This document shows, one piece after another, positions 5,141 to 5,256 of a DNA stretch of 5,256 nucleotides. The notes below the pieces were generated by a model. The model saw only the letters and a program-made list of their open reading frames with translations, had not been told where the DNA came from and did not search any database. Both the position numbers and the translations under genes were made by a program. How positions within the stretch are numbered: the first letter of the stretch is position 1; each line of letters opens with the position of its first letter. The DNA comes from Nitrospirae bacterium RBG_13_39_12 (GTDB lineage Bacteria > Nitrospirota > Thermodesulfovibrionia > Thermodesulfovibrionales > SM23-35): positions 40,428 to 45,683 of the forward strand of contig MHEF01000168.1 in the NCBI GenBank assembly GCA_001805125.1, given 5' to 3'.

Positions 5141-5166
5141 ATCTCAATTATATTATTGAGGTTTTT
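5141..5166 (+). terminator. Hairpin plus T-tract in the leader: possible attenuator
   Basis: AUCUCAAU (5141-5148) pairs with AUUGAGGU (5155-5162, one U-G wobble) around a six-base loop and leads into TTTT (to 5166). It sits between the predicted transcription start and the ribosome-binding site of the lysine-rich gene. The stem is AT-rich and weak, so it may be an attenuator, an mRNA-stabilising hairpin or chance. Confidence 0.3.
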
Positions 5167-5189
5167 AATAAATATATAAGGAGACAGAG

Positions 5190-5256
5190 ATGACAAAAAA
5201 AAAGATTATTAAGAAGGTAAAGTCTGCAGAAAAGAAGATTGCAAAGAAGATAAAAT
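5190..5256 (+). CDS. Lysine-rich protein, N-terminus only (cut by the window edge)
   Basis: Only 22 codons are visible. The start is well supported: AAGGAG (5178-5183) lies six bases before the ATG at 5190, and a TTGACA promoter lies upstream. The visible peptide begins MTKKKKIIKKVKSAEKK and continues in the same style, with about half the residues lysine and no acidic residue other than one Glu. Such tails occur on nucleic-acid-binding proteins, for example histone-like proteins and some DksA/TraR-type proteins with basic N-termini, but nothing visible allows a choice. It is transcribed divergently from the TPR gene across 181 nt. Confidence 0.7.
   Translation, partial: MTKKKIIKKVKSAEKKIAKKIK

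Overview
This AT-rich 5.3 kb window looks like ordinary bacterial chromosome. It has no insertion sequence, phage gene, CRISPR array, rRNA or tRNA that I can see. The organism cannot be fixed from the sequence. A Kup-type K+ transporter behind a c-di-AMP (ydaO/yuaA-class) riboswitch, a tyrosyl-tRNA synthetase of the HLGH/KMSKS type without a T-box leader, and a small TPR protein would suit a non-Firmicute anaerobe such as a Nitrospirota or deltaproteobacterial lineage. That assignment is a low-confidence inference.

Layout, left to right. A 5'-truncated Nudix hydrolase of the ADP-ribose pyrophosphatase type (+) ends at 422. It converges on a block of four minus-strand genes. Read in their direction of transcription these are: a TPR protein (5008-4565), tyrS (4513-3260), the K+ transporter kup (2830-1016) and an unrecognised protein with one N-terminal hydrophobic segment (982-509). 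At the right edge a lysine-rich protein starts on the + strand (5190 onward), divergent from the TPR gene.

The most informative part is the kup leader (3075-2831, minus). In order it holds a good sigma70-type promoter, a c-di-AMP riboswitch aptamer beginning almost at the predicted transcription start, an intrinsic terminator with an eight-U tract, a competing antiterminator hairpin, and a possible hairpin over the Shine-Dalgarno sequence. The expected logic is that high c-di-AMP favours termination and lowers K+ uptake. The membrane or exported protein gene lies 33 nt after kup with its own strong Shine-Dalgarno and no visible terminator between, so it probably shares this control and may act with K+ transport or envelope stress. 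An open frame runs upstream of the true kup start through the riboswitch; a longest-ORF annotation would wrongly add 61 residues.

The tyrS and TPR genes lack a recognisable Shine-Dalgarno, and each has a promoter-like -35/-10 pair ending 6-7 nt before its ATG, which suggests leaderless or nearly leaderless mRNAs. The lysine-rich gene at the right edge has a TTGACA promoter whose -10 region lies in a perfect 7-bp dyad, and a hairpin plus T-tract in its leader. Both are candidate control sites.
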